A program made the translations under genes and the position numbers. Of a stretch of DNA of 47,859 nt, positions 33,939 to 42,971 are shown piece after piece (position 1 is the first letter of the stretch; every line of letters starts with the position of its first letter). The notes below the pieces were generated by a model. The model was not told where the DNA came from. It did not search any database and saw only the letters and a program-made list of their open reading frames with translations. Source of the DNA: UBA7398 sp964567545 (GTDB taxonomy: Bacteria; Actinomycetota; Actinomycetes; Nanopelagicales; Nanopelagicaceae); contig CAZMNB010000005.1 of NCBI GenBank assembly GCA_964567545.1, positions 1 to 47,859 of the forward strand, read 5' to 3'.

Positions 33939-34595
33939 TCATTGAATTAGTTTTTTATCTATTAATACCGAATCAAATAACGTTCGCAATTCCGCAACCA
34001 CACCATGCGGCGCACTTCTTGGATGCCCCGAATTGAATGGTGGTTTTGGGTCGTACTCCATATCTAATTGCATCTTCTCTGCAAACGCTCTGCCAAAGAT
34101 TCTTTCTGCTAAAACCAAGGACATATCTATTCCCGCAGATACGCCCGCGGCTGTCATGACTTTTCCAGACTCCACAACGCGTTCATCTTTTGCAATCGCA
34201 CCATAATCGGCTAGCTCGGTATGCGAATACCAATGTGTGGTCGCTGGAATTCCGTTAAGCACTCCCGCCGCACCGAGCATTAGCGCGCCGGTACATACTG
34301 AAATCGTCCATTCGGTTGTCGGATGTATTTTCGCAATCCAATCAATCAACGGATCACCCGCGCGCGCCATTGTGATTGCTGGCAATCCACCGGGCACTAC
34401 TAAAATATCCACCTTCGAGACTTCACTAATACTTTTCTGCGCTTCAATAATTGTTGCGCCACCATCACTTATCGGCCCTGCGCTTTGCGCAACATAGAAA
34501 AACTCATACCCGGGAAATTGCGATAGCGCGTGATACGGACCGATTGCATCCAAAGGAGTGAAACCTGGATATAACAACATCGCAATTTGTTTCAT
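33939..34595 (-). CDS. DJ-1/PfpI family protein, isonitrile hydratase-like
   Basis: This 218-residue protein opens AMLLYPGFTPLDAIGP with Asp16 and has the nucleophile elbow SVCTGALMLGAAG with Cys101. Pseudomonas isonitrile hydratase InhA uses Asp17 and Cys101, and the following ATTHW is also shared. Many homologues are uncharacterised amidase-like proteins, so the substrate is not certain. It ends the minus-strand run before the scaffold gap. Confidence 0.78.
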   Translation of the reverse strand: MKQIAMLLYPGFTPLDAIGPYHALSQFPGYEFFYVAQSAGPISDGGATIIEAQKSISEVSKVDILVVPGGLPAITMARAGDPLIDWIAKIHPTTEWTISVCTGALMLGAAGVLNGIPATTHWYSHTELADYGAIAKDERVVESGKVMTAAGVSAGIDMSLVLAERIFGRAFAEKMQLDMEYDPKPPFNSGHPRSAPHGVVAELRTLFDSVLIDKKLIQ

Positions 34596-34642
34596 GCGCC
34601 AAAGCGTACGTGATTCATTGAAAATTTGTATCGCAAACCAAA

Positions 34643-34742
34643 NNNNNNNNNNNNNNNNNNNNNNNNNNNNNNNNNNNNNNNNNNNNNNNNNNNNNNNNNN
34701 NNNNNNNNNNNNNNNNNNNNNNNNNNNNNNNNNNNNNNNNNN
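34643..34742. other. Assembly gap of 100 N
   Basis: A run of exactly 100 unknown bases is the conventional placeholder for a scaffold join. The true length is unknown and genes on the two sides may not be neighbours. Confidence 0.98.
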
Positions 34743-35239
34743 GCCAATATTTGTTCATAGGTAATTCCACCCAAGCTTTGCACCTGAATCTCAGCACCCT
34801 TTAACAACTTCGTCTGCTTCGTCGTAAACATTAAATACCCACCATATTTTCCGAAGTCATTAATATTACAAAGCCGATATAACTTCGCATACGCTGGATC
34901 GCAATATACAAATACTTTTGCGCCTACTCCATTAATCATCACCGGCTTCATTACTTTAGATAAGCCAGGATCGGAACATTTCACTCCTGCCATCGTCTCC
35001 ATAATTTCAATTACTTTTTTACCGGTGCCATATTTTGCGTATATCCACTCTTCTTCTCCCGGAGTACAGGGAATTAATTTAAAGTCACTCAACTTCAAAC
35101 CTAAAGTATTGGCAGGCTTATAAATCGAATAAGTTAATCCAGTTTGCGCATCTGAAAATTTATCGCCAGATCCCATTGCATTCGCATTAAGCGGAGCAAT
35201 TAAGATCAGCGCAATTAGAATTACCAGTTTAATAGGCTT
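34743..35239 (-). CDS. Secreted protein of unknown function, cut by the assembly gap
   Basis: The frame begins with a signal-peptide-like stretch (KPIKLVILIALILIAPLNANA) and continues MGSGDKFSDAQTG to a point where it enters the gap, so the C-terminus is missing. Four cysteines are visible in the exported part (CTPGE, KCSDPG, YCDPAY, LCNIND), suggesting two disulfides. No ATG, GTG or TTG lies in frame before the hydrophobic stretch; the start may be CTG (35225-35227) or ATT, coupled to the stop of the upstream dehydrogenase gene. I do not recognise the family. Confidence 0.6.
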
Positions 35240-36231
35240 AAAATTTCTCGTTCGTTGTAAGTTTCAGGGTTTAGAGTTCTTGCGTAAGAATACCAGTGGT
35301 TTTGTTCAACTGTAAAACTTGGTAACCGGCGCATAGTTTCAAGAACTTCCGTTTCTGTGACACCAAGATCTGATAATCGATGACGAGTACCAGCACGAGC
35401 AATAGTTTCACGCACTCTTTGTGGATTATTGTCTTGAAAATGAGACATTATTTGAACGCCCATACTTACCAACTCGCCATGCAAAATAGTCCGACCAGTA
35501 ACTTCTTCGAATGTGTAAGCAAAGAAATGTTCTGAACCTTCTTCGAATCTGGCGTGGGAAAGCTGATGACATCTCCACCCAATATCGCGATGTAGCTCCA
35601 TGAGTCGCTGAAGTCCGTCATCTGTTAATTTTTTTATACCTTCTGCACAATTGTAAAGTTCATCAAGATATATATGTGAGATTTGGGCTTTTTCTTCGCT
35701 CCATTCGTATTCATCTTTTTCTTGAATTGAGGCAAATTTCCAATCGAACCAAGCAGTGTGACAAGAAAGAACGTCACCAATTCCAGAAGTCACCATCGCC
35801 TGTGGTGCCGCCCTAAATAATTCGAAATCTACGTGGACCATTTCTGGTACTGCATCACCTTCGTAGCGAACTCCACCTTGATCACGTAGCGCAGACATTC
35901 GGGTAAAACAAGCATCTACGGATGGCAACGATGGTAGTTGAACTAGTGGAAGGGACCTGCGCCAATGAATCCATTTTGCAGTATCCATTGCGCTACCGCC
36001 ACCTAGTCCCACAATTGTCATTGCTGGCGAAGATTCAGCCAATTTATCTAAGTATTCTGGCGCAAGGTCTCCAGACTGAATTATTTGTACTGGTTGATTT
36101 TTAACTTTATCTTTTAAAAAAGCCCAAGGTTCAGGTTGAGTAACAAGAACATAGTCCCCAAGTCCATCAAGCGCAGGACCTGCAATGTTGTTTCCATAAG
36201 AAACATTAAATCCTTTAGCAACAAATGTCAC
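35221..36231 (-). CDS. Iron-containing alcohol dehydrogenase family, AraM/glycerol-1-phosphate dehydrogenase-like
   Basis: This 336-residue protein has the NAD site GLGGGSAMDTAKW near residues 74-86, PSLPSVDACFT in place of the usual PT-SSDG, and metal-ligand regions SGIGDVLSCHTAWFDW, EGSEHFFAYTFE and ILHGELVSMG. These are typical of sn-glycerol-1-phosphate dehydrogenases and AraM. The exact substrate (glycerol phosphate, dihydroxyacetone phosphate or another polyol) is open. It overlaps the PIG-L deacetylase gene by 4 bases. Confidence 0.78.
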   Translation of the reverse strand: MTFVAKGFNVSYGNNIAGPALDGLGDYVLVTQPEPWAFLKDKVKNQPVQIIQSGDLAPEYLDKLAESSPAMTIVGLGGGSAMDTAKWIHWRRSLPLVQLPSLPSVDACFTRMSALRDQGGVRYEGDAVPEMVHVDFELFRAAPQAMVTSGIGDVLSCHTAWFDWKFASIQEKDEYEWSEEKAQISHIYLDELYNCAEGIKKLTDDGLQRLMELHRDIGWRCHQLSHARFEEGSEHFFAYTFEEVTGRTILHGELVSMGVQIMSHFQDNNPQRVRETIARAGTRHRLSDLGVTETEVLETMRRLPSFTVEQNHWYSYARTLNPETYNEREILSLLNW

Positions 36232-37037
36232 AGCAAGTCTCCAAATTCCTCAATGACGCGAAAAAGTTTTCGGCTGTCAACTATTCTTAACTCTTCACGC
36301 TTTTTATCATTGATAATCATTTTTGCAAACTCCTTTGGAGATTCTTCGACGAGTGTAAAAAGTCTATCTAGTGAATAACCGAGAAAGTTGGCTTGTAGTC
36401 TTAATTGAGATGCTATGTTGTGCAGCATGGTTTTGTGCGTCGCTATTGCGGCTATTAACTGGTCTATAAATGGTTCCATGTTCTGATAATGGGTTACCTC
36501 GGCAACTTCTCTACCAAAGTACCATTTCTCAATTGGAAGATGGGGAGAATTAACTTGTCCACTAGCTCCAGGATGTTTATCAAATCCAGCTGTCCAACTC
36601 GCTTCTGCCATAGATCTGGCTACTAGTTTATGATCTTCGTTATCTTCATAAAGATAGGAATCAGGATCGAAGGTCATAACAAGATAAGGCTTAATGTTTC
36701 TAATTAGATCAATAAATTGCTCTCGCAGCGATACTTCAGAGTTATCTCCCAATACATCTGTAGGATAACCAAGATCACACACAGATTTAACACCAATCAA
36801 ATTCATAGCCTCAGAAAACTCATTTAGGTTTCTAGCAATCGTTTCTTTTGCAGAAATTCCCCAAGAATCCCAACGGTCATCGGTTACCCGTATAACATGT
36901 ACATCCCAACCACTAGCGATCAATCTAAGGACTGTTGCACCGCAAAATAGAAGTAAATCATCGGCATGCGCAATTGCAACTAGAGCAACTTTTGATGAGG
37001 GGGAGGGAAGTAGTAATTCTTTAGGCATAATCCCCAC
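36228..37037 (-). CDS. PIG-L/LmbE family deacetylase-like protein
   Basis: This 269-residue protein has the Zn motif as AHADD (residues 23-27) followed by L instead of the usual E, and a later EDHKLVARS with the third ligand His. The His-Asp-Asp triad for metal and base is kept. PIG-L enzymes remove N-acetyl groups from GlcNAc-like sugars. It is divergent from a sugar ABC transporter and coupled to the AraM-like gene, so it may act on an imported amino-sugar derivative. Confidence 0.78.
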   Translation of the reverse strand: MGIMPKELLLPSPSSKVALVAIAHADDLLLFCGATVLRLIASGWDVHVIRVTDDRWDSWGISAKETIARNLNEFSEAMNLIGVKSVCDLGYPTDVLGDNSEVSLREQFIDLIRNIKPYLVMTFDPDSYLYEDNEDHKLVARSMAEASWTAGFDKHPGASGQVNSPHLPIEKWYFGREVAEVTHYQNMEPFIDQLIAAIATHKTMLHNIASQLRLQANFLGYSLDRLFTLVEESPKEFAKMIINDKKREELRIVDSRKLFRVIEEFGDLL

Positions 37038-37041
37038 AAAC

Positions 37042-37048
37042 TGGTCTA
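37042..37048. promoter_or_regulatory. TGGTCTA site, candidate HutC-type operator half
   Basis: TGGTCTA in the spacer between the PIG-L gene and the divergent ABC operon matches one half of the DasR/NagR-type operator. The same 7-mer appears twice in the spacer before the HutC-type regulator (42080 and 42155). The second half here is poor. Confidence 0.3.
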
Positions 37049-37160
37049 CTTTTTTTGGACATGTAGCGAAATTGTTACCTGAAACTAGGTTACTTACAAG
37101 ACTTTTGAGAGTACTTTTACAAGGAGTTTGGGGCCCTCCCTTACGCGAAAGGAACTAGCT

Positions 37161-38423
37161 GTGTTACTAGGAAAAAGTTTCCGAATTCTTCCTATTGTTG
37201 TTTCTGTTGCTTTAATCTTAGCAGGTTGCAGCAAAGGAAGTTCTGAAAAAGCAAGTGGTGAGATCAATATCTTTTTAATTCCAAGCCCCTCATCTACGTC
37301 AATACAAAGTTTTATCCCAGAGTTTGAAAAGCAAACTGGAATTAAAGTTAACTTTTCTGAGACTCCATATGGCGAGGCTCATCAGAAGCAATTATTAAGT
37401 TATCAACAAAAGGCTGGCGCTTATGATATTGCGCAGTTTGATAATTCATTTTTAGCTCCGTTCTGCCAAGCAAAGGCAATGTTGCCGCTAGATTCTTATC
37501 TTAAAGAATCGAAAGAGTACGCAATTGATGATTTCTCACAAGCTCAACAAGATTATGGCAAGTGCAAAGGCGAAACACTTGGTCTAACGCTAAGCACCGA
37601 ACCAATGATTCAGTGGTATCGAACTGACATCTACAAGAAGTTGGGACTTACTCCTGCAAAAACTTGGGATGAGTACTACAACAATGCAAAAAAGATTCAA
37701 GCCTCTGGATCTAGTGGACAAATCATGGGATTCGGTCCAAACGTATCTTGGTGGTGGATGACCTTAGTTTGGTCATTCGGTGGAAAACTCTATGATGATA
37801 ATCTAAATCCAACTGTTAATTCAAAAGAAGCTGTTGCTGCTACAGATTATTTAAAGAAATTAATTGCGGTATCACCAAAAGGTGCAATAACAGCAAACGG
37901 TGATGACGTTACAAGCCGTTTCCTCGGTGAAGATATTGGAGCAATGCTAAATTACTCTGGTTATTACGGAATGGCGCTAGATGAAAAAATTAATAAAAAC
38001 AAAGGAATGATCGCGACTGCTCCAATGCCTGTAGGAGCAGCAGACATCACCCACCTTGCAGGTTGGAATATCGGTATCCCTACTGATGCTAAAAACCCAA
38101 CTGCGGCGTGGAAATTCCTTGAATTCGTGTTAGGTAAAACTAACGCAAAGGCGTACTTGAAGACTGGTGCCGCTGCAATTGGACGTCAATCAATTATCAA
38201 CGATGCTGAGTTAGTAGCAACTAATCCATATTTGCCACAACTAAACATTTCACCAACTGCTCGAGTTGAGCGCTATCCGCAAATTGCGGTTTGGCCGGAA
38301 TTTGAAACCGCAGCAATTGATGCAGTATCACAAGTTCTAACTGGAAAGCAGAAAACGCAGGCTGCATTAGATGCTTTAAACGAGAAATTAAAGCCAATTC
38401 TCGCTAAAGAGCCTCGCGGGTAG
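37161..38423 (+). CDS. Sugar ABC transporter substrate-binding lipoprotein
   Basis: This 420-residue family 1 solute-binding protein has a signal peptide ending in the lipobox LILAGC, so it is a lipoprotein. The fold begins EINIFLIPSPSS and has the usual AWKFLEFVLGK sub-domain near residue 325. The GTG at 37161 is chosen because AAAGGA sits 7 bases before it and the signal peptide starts there; an upstream TTG lacks both. It leads an operon with two permeases. Confidence 0.85.
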   Translation: MLLGKSFRILPIVVSVALILAGCSKGSSEKASGEINIFLIPSPSSTSIQSFIPEFEKQTGIKVNFSETPYGEAHQKQLLSYQQKAGAYDIAQFDNSFLAPFCQAKAMLPLDSYLKESKEYAIDDFSQAQQDYGKCKGETLGLTLSTEPMIQWYRTDIYKKLGLTPAKTWDEYYNNAKKIQASGSSGQIMGFGPNVSWWWMTLVWSFGGKLYDDNLNPTVNSKEAVAATDYLKKLIAVSPKGAITANGDDVTSRFLGEDIGAMLNYSGYYGMALDEKINKNKGMIATAPMPVGAADITHLAGWNIGIPTDAKNPTAAWKFLEFVLGKTNAKAYLKTGAAAIGRQSIINDAELVATNPYLPQLNISPTARVERYPQIAVWPEFETAAIDAVSQVLTGKQKTQAALDALNEKLKPILAKEPRG

Positions 38424-38441
38424 AAGTACCGTTTTCACCAA

Positions 38442-39335
38442 ATGGGTCTAGTGGGAACGTCGAGGCGAAAGCAACGACAACTAACTAGACCCATTGGGCA
38501 TTACACCGTAGGAGCATGGCTGCTACTAGGAATAACAATCCTTATTCCTTTGATCTATGGAATCTATATTTCACTATTAGATATAAATCTTGCCTCATTT
38601 TTACCACCACAATTTGTAGGTTTGAAAAATTACGCTACAGCAATACAAGCTTCCGAAACATGGTCAACACTTCGAATCACAATAGCGTTAATGGCTCTAG
38701 GTATGATCTTTCAAATTCCATGCGGCACTTTGCTAGCACTGGCGCTCCATCAACAATTACGAGGCACTAAAGTATTTCGCTCAATCTTAATTACTCCAAT
38801 GTTGTTAACTCCAGTTGCAGTCGGATTAACTTATCGATTCATGTTTGATACTGACCTGGGTATTATTAATTGGTTTCTAGAAAAGTTTGGCGTAGAAAGT
38901 ATTAATTGGTTAGGATCGCAAACTAGTGGATTAATCGCTATCGTGATCGTAGACTCGTGGCAATCAATTCCATTTGTGATGTTATTAGTTCTCGCGGCGC
39001 TAAGTGCGATTTCAACTTCGCTCTTTGAAGCAGCAACGGTTGATGGCGCATCTAGCAGGCAGATATTTCGCTTAATAACAATGCCTTTAATAATGCCAAC
39101 TTTATTGGTAATTGTGATGATTAAAATAATGGATTTCCTAAAAATCTTCGACACTATTTTCATGCTTACCCGAGGTGGACCAGGTAATGCCACAACCACA
39201 ATAGGTTTATGGACTTACAAAACTGGGTTCGTATTTCTTGAACTTTCGCGAGCTGCGGCTCTTGGCGTAATGATTTTGATTATGACGATGCCGGTATATT
39301 TCCTATGGCGAAAATCAACTAGGAATGTCCGATGA
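38442..39335 (+). CDS. Sugar ABC transporter permease (MalF/UgpA type)
   Basis: This 297-residue permease has six helices and the EAA loop LFEAATVDGASSRQIFRLITMP near residue 190. It follows the binding-protein gene by 18 bases and overlaps the next permease by 4 bases. Confidence 0.87.
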   Translation: MGLVGTSRRKQRQLTRPIGHYTVGAWLLLGITILIPLIYGIYISLLDINLASFLPPQFVGLKNYATAIQASETWSTLRITIALMALGMIFQIPCGTLLALALHQQLRGTKVFRSILITPMLLTPVAVGLTYRFMFDTDLGIINWFLEKFGVESINWLGSQTSGLIAIVIVDSWQSIPFVMLLVLAALSAISTSLFEAATVDGASSRQIFRLITMPLIMPTLLVIVMIKIMDFLKIFDTIFMLTRGGPGNATTTIGLWTYKTGFVFLELSRAAALGVMILIMTMPVYFLWRKSTRNVR

Positions 39336-40162
39336 AAAAAATAACTTCCGGAAGAATTCTTGCATATGCTGTCTTGGTTATTTCGAGTTTTACTTCACTA
39401 TTTCCTCTTTTTTGGACATTTAGTACATCAATAAAAAATCGTATTGACACTTATGTATTACCGCCAAAGTTTTTTAATTTTCACCCAACAATAAAAAATT
39501 ATATTTTGCTCTTTAAAATTGAAACTTTTCCTCATATTTATTTTAATAGTATTTTCGTTACAATTATGAGTACCTTTATAAGTTTAATTTTAGGTAGTTT
39601 GTCGGCATACGCTTTTGCTAGACGGAGTAAATTCCGTGGACGAAATTTGCTTGACGCTTTGATGATTGCGGTTCGTGCTTTACCAGCGATAGTTGTTGTA
39701 TTGCCTATTTATAAGTTGAGCTCCTATTTTGGAATGTATGACTCGATCTGGACTCTCGTCTTGCTCTACGCTGGATTTAATATCCCATTTGCAATTTGGT
39801 TGTTGACTTCATTTTTTAATCAGATACCAATTGAAATTGAAGAAGCGGCGCGCGTTGATGGCGCTAGCAATACCAGAATGTTTATACAAGTAATTCTGCC
39901 ATTAGCCGCACCAGGATTAGTAGCTACTGGAATCTTTATCTCTCTGCTTTCCTGGAACGAATTCTTAATTCCAGTAATCATGGCTGGCGAAAATGCGAAA
40001 ACTTTGCCGGTATTCGTGGCAAGTTTTATTTCTAATAAAAACCTTGATTGGGGTCCAATGGCCGCAGCCGCCACAGTCGCAATGCTTCCGATTGTGGCTT
40101 TAACCATTTTTATTCAAAGATGGCTTGTTACCGGCTTATCAAGTGGCGCGGTTAAGGATTAG
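39332..40162 (+). CDS. Sugar ABC transporter permease (MalG/UgpE type)
   Basis: This 276-residue partner permease has an EAA loop (IEEAARVDGASNTRMFIQVILP) near residue 170 and the MalG-style end GLSSGAVKD. Its last 24 bases overlap the convergent GH1 gene. No ATPase is encoded nearby. Confidence 0.87.
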   Translation: MKKITSGRILAYAVLVISSFTSLFPLFWTFSTSIKNRIDTYVLPPKFFNFHPTIKNYILLFKIETFPHIYFNSIFVTIMSTFISLILGSLSAYAFARRSKFRGRNLLDALMIAVRALPAIVVVLPIYKLSSYFGMYDSIWTLVLLYAGFNIPFAIWLLTSFFNQIPIEIEEAARVDGASNTRMFIQVILPLAAPGLVATGIFISLLSWNEFLIPVIMAGENAKTLPVFVASFISNKNLDWGPMAAAATVAMLPIVALTIFIQRWLVTGLSSGAVKD

Positions 40163-41452
40163 ATCTCGATAGTAAAAAGCGCTTTCCTTTGGAGTTCGCT
40201 TCTGGGTTTGATAGTCCACATAAAACAGACCAAACCGCTTCTGGTATCCGTAAGCCCATTCAAAATTATCTAGGAGACTCCATGCAAAATAACCATTTAT
40301 CGGTACCCCTTTAGATTTTGCATCCAAAATTGCATCTAGGTGAGATTGCAGATATTCAATTCGGTCTGAGTCTTTAATTTTGCCATCGATTATTACATCG
40401 TTCCAAGCCGAGCCATTTTCTGTGATGAATATTTCCTTAGGTTTATACTTTTGATTAATGTGTATCAGTAGTTTTGTAAAAGTTGGGGGATGTATTTCCC
40501 ATCCCATTGCGGTACGTGGGACCCCAATACGTTCTACATCTTTTACAGGTACTGGAGAATTTTCTGGAGCGGCAGCAATTGTTTGGCGGAAGTAATAATT
40601 AATACCCAAAAAGTCAATAGGAGTTGCAATAACATCAAAATCACCGGGATAAATCGGCAATTCAAAAGGTATTCGATCCACCATTTTCTTAGGGTATTGT
40701 TTGGCAAATAAAGGATCAAGAAACCACTCATGATCCCAGCTATCATTCAATGTAACTGCAATTAGATCGTCCGTGTTTTCAGTTAAGGTCGACGAAGGAG
40801 TAATATTTAAAGTAATACCCACTTTTGCTGATTTTACATTCTGTCGGATTATAGGGACGGATTTTCCATGTGCTAATAAAATATGATGTGCGACTTTGAC
40901 CGCAGTAGGTAAATCTTGAATTCCTGGCGCCATGCCACCCCATAAGTTACCAATCCATGCGATGCAGAGTGGTTCATTAAAGGTAATCCAATTAGTCACC
41001 CGATCACCAAAATTTCGGCTTAAAACTTCAGCATATTCCGAAAACCAATCAATGCTATCGCGGCTACGCCAGCCACCCTTATCTTGAAGTATTTGCGGCA
41101 AATCCCAGTGATACATTGTGATCCACGGTTGTATTCCTCGCGCAAGCGCCCCATCAATCAAACGATTATAGAAATCAATACCTTCTTTATTAATCCGGCC
41201 AACACCATCAGGCAAAATCCGAGACCATGAAGTAGAGAATCTGTAAGCGTCGACACCAAGCCACTTAATCAAATCAAGATCTTCATTAAATCGATGGTAA
41301 TGATCACAAGCTATGTCACCGTTATCACCATTGACAACCGCGCCGGGAACTTTGCAGTAAGTGTCCCAGATAGAGGGCGATCGGCCGCCCTCAGTTACCG
41401 CACCTTCAATTTGATAAGAAGAAGTTGCTACACCCCAAGTGAAGTTATTCAT
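40139..41452 (-). CDS. Family 1 glycoside hydrolase (beta-glucosidase)
   Basis: This 437-residue retaining glycosidase has FTWGVATSSYQIEGA at the start, YRFSTSWSRILPDG, the acid/base Glu160 in TFNEP and the nucleophile Glu345 in ITENG. It lacks a signal peptide and works in the cytoplasm on imported beta-linked disaccharides. It overlaps the GNAT gene start by 4 bases, and its end overlaps the transporter operon of the other strand. 6-Phospho-specific GH1 is unlikely because uptake here is ABC-type, not PTS. Confidence 0.92.
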   Translation of the reverse strand: MNNFTWGVATSSYQIEGAVTEGGRSPSIWDTYCKVPGAVVNGDNGDIACDHYHRFNEDLDLIKWLGVDAYRFSTSWSRILPDGVGRINKEGIDFYNRLIDGALARGIQPWITMYHWDLPQILQDKGGWRSRDSIDWFSEYAEVLSRNFGDRVTNWITFNEPLCIAWIGNLWGGMAPGIQDLPTAVKVAHHILLAHGKSVPIIRQNVKSAKVGITLNITPSSTLTENTDDLIAVTLNDSWDHEWFLDPLFAKQYPKKMVDRIPFELPIYPGDFDVIATPIDFLGINYYFRQTIAAAPENSPVPVKDVERIGVPRTAMGWEIHPPTFTKLLIHINQKYKPKEIFITENGSAWNDVIIDGKIKDSDRIEYLQSHLDAILDAKSKGVPINGYFAWSLLDNFEWAYGYQKRFGLFYVDYQTQKRTPKESAFYYRDLILNRAT

Positions 41453-42048
41453 TGATTTAATCGCTTACCAACAATTACTTCTGAATCCGTTTTATGAAGT
41501 ATGGAGTAACCAAGTGCATCGTAAAATTTTAAACCGCGTGTATTAAGTGAAGATACTCGTAAATGGAAACCTTTTGAACCCATTTCTTGTAGTCGCCGCT
41601 CCATTGTCGTCATCATTTCTCTTCCAAATCCCTGCCCTTGGTATTTAGGCAACAAATCAATATGCCCATGAGCAGGATAGTCAGCAAGAACTACAGTTGG
41701 TGATTTAGATGGATTAAATATCTCTGCAATTAGAAATGAGCTACTTTTATGTTTTTCAAAGTTTTGGTATTTTTTTTGAATAGCTGGCCACCAATTAGTT
41801 TCGCATAATTTTTCAAAAGCGAGAGTATCAATAGTTGATAAACCATAACCAACACCAATGCCTTTTTCATCAACTAAAGCAAAAGAAGTATCCTTTGCAA
41901 GTGCTAGATACGGACCGACATAAACATCTCCTAGCATTTCGTGATCTGGGTGGTGGCCAGTGGCATCGTTTCCAGAATCACCTGTTGCTACACAAACATC
42001 GTATAGAGCGGTTTTGTCGGAGAGTTTGACGCCGCGAATAATTACCAT
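41449..42048 (-). CDS. GNAT family N-acetyltransferase
   Basis: This 199-residue protein has HIDLLPKYQGQGFGREMMTTMERRLQEMG near residues 128-156, the acetyl-CoA pyrophosphate loop, and a final LNTRGLKFYDALGYSI. It resembles acetyltransferases that sit beside O-GlcNAcase-type glycosidases, so an amino-sugar acceptor is possible. It is divergent from the GntR gene and couples to the GH1 gene. A TAATAC box 7 bases before the ATG and no RBS suggest a leaderless transcript. Confidence 0.8.
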   Translation of the reverse strand: MVIIRGVKLSDKTALYDVCVATGDSGNDATGHHPDHEMLGDVYVGPYLALAKDTSFALVDEKGIGVGYGLSTIDTLAFEKLCETNWWPAIQKKYQNFEKHKSSSFLIAEIFNPSKSPTVVLADYPAHGHIDLLPKYQGQGFGREMMTTMERRLQEMGSKGFHLRVSSLNTRGLKFYDALGYSILHKTDSEVIVGKRLNQ

Positions 42049-42079
42049 TGGAGAAGTATTACTCTTACAGGTTGATACT

Positions 42080-42104
42080 TGGTCTATTCCTTATTTATAA
42101 ATAA
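42080..42104. promoter_or_regulatory. Candidate operator: TGGTCTA plus a 14-bp perfect AT palindrome
   Basis: TGGTCTA (42080-42086) is followed by TTATTTATAAATAA (42091-42104), a perfect inverted repeat, in the divergent spacer between the GNAT and GntR genes. Either or both could be regulator sites. The AT palindrome could also be chance in AT-rich DNA. Confidence 0.35.
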
Positions 42105-42154
42105 ATGTTATTGATAGGCTTAAAACTAGCCTTTTTAGCGAATGACGAAATATC

Positions 42155-42161
42155 TGGTCTA
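42155..42161. promoter_or_regulatory. TGGTCTA site upstream of the HutC-type regulator
   Basis: This third TGGTCTA lies 58 bases before the GntR start, fitting autoregulation by a DasR/NagR-like protein. The second operator half is weak. Confidence 0.3.
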
Positions 42162-42218
42162 ATATTTCTTTGAATTTCCACTGGCGGTGAATCAAACCAT
42201 GGAAGTACGCTCACGCTC

Positions 42219-42971
42219 ATGTCAATCGACTCAGCGCAACAACGAGCTCGTCGCAGCTTGCTGGGACTGCTTGCGGAATTACCGCAGGGTAGCAAACTCC
42301 CAGGTGAACGGTTACTTGCTGAGGATTTTGGTGTGTGTCGAATGACAATGCGCAGAGCTATTGAAGACCTAATTCTTGATGGCCGACTTGAAAGACATGC
42401 AAGATCTGGAACATATATACGCCGTCCAATCATCAGTTCAGAAATGCGTTTGAAATCCTTTACTGAAGAATTACGGCTACGAGGAATAATTCCTAGTACA
42501 GAAGTAATTTCTTTGAAAAGAATTAGAGCAAATAAAGAGGTCGCTCATAACCTAAAAATAAGAGAGCAAGAAAATATCTATGTAGCCACCAGATTACGAT
42601 TAGGAGACGGCATGCCAATTGCACTTGAAACGCTTCGCATCTCGTGCAGAGCTATTCCGATAGTTACGCAAGAGAATTTAATTGGATCAATTTACGAATA
42701 TTTTGCAAATGCTTACAATGTGAAAATAGTGAGTGCCCAATCAGCAATTTCTGCCTATAAACCAAAAGTTAAAGAGAGCGAATTATTACGAATAACTTTA
42801 GGCACTCCATGTCTGATGGTAAAAATGATTGATTTTGATCAGCGTTTAAAACCAGTGATGACAGCTGAATGTATATATCGAAGTGACTTATACGAATTAC
42901 AGTTAGAACTATCGGCTAGTCCAATATCTGTTGGACTAAGTTCTCGGTCTACAAGAAAAAGTGCTGGATGA
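42219..42971 (+). CDS. HutC-subfamily GntR regulator (NagR/DasR-like)
   Basis: This 250-residue regulator has a winged helix (LPQGSKLPGERLLAEDFGVCRMTMRRAIEDL, about residues 20-50, then GTYIRRP) and a C-terminal UTRA ligand domain (MRLKSFTEELRLRGIIPST onwards). HutC members such as NagR and DasR bind GlcNAc-6-P or GlcN-6-P. It heads an operon of a SIS isomerase, a GH84 hexosaminidase and an ABC transporter, so an amino-sugar effector is likely. Its stop overlaps the SIS gene by 4 bases. Confidence 0.86.
   Translation: MSIDSAQQRARRSLLGLLAELPQGSKLPGERLLAEDFGVCRMTMRRAIEDLILDGRLERHARSGTYIRRPIISSEMRLKSFTEELRLRGIIPSTEVISLKRIRANKEVAHNLKIREQENIYVATRLRLGDGMPIALETLRISCRAIPIVTQENLIGSIYEYFANAYNVKIVSAQSAISAYKPKVKESELLRITLGTPCLMVKMIDFDQRLKPVMTAECIYRSDLYELQLELSASPISVGLSSRSTRKSAG

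Noticed and set aside
37128..37160. TTG start for the binding lipoprotein
   Set aside because: The GTG at 37161 has an AAAGGA site at good distance and gives a normal signal peptide length.
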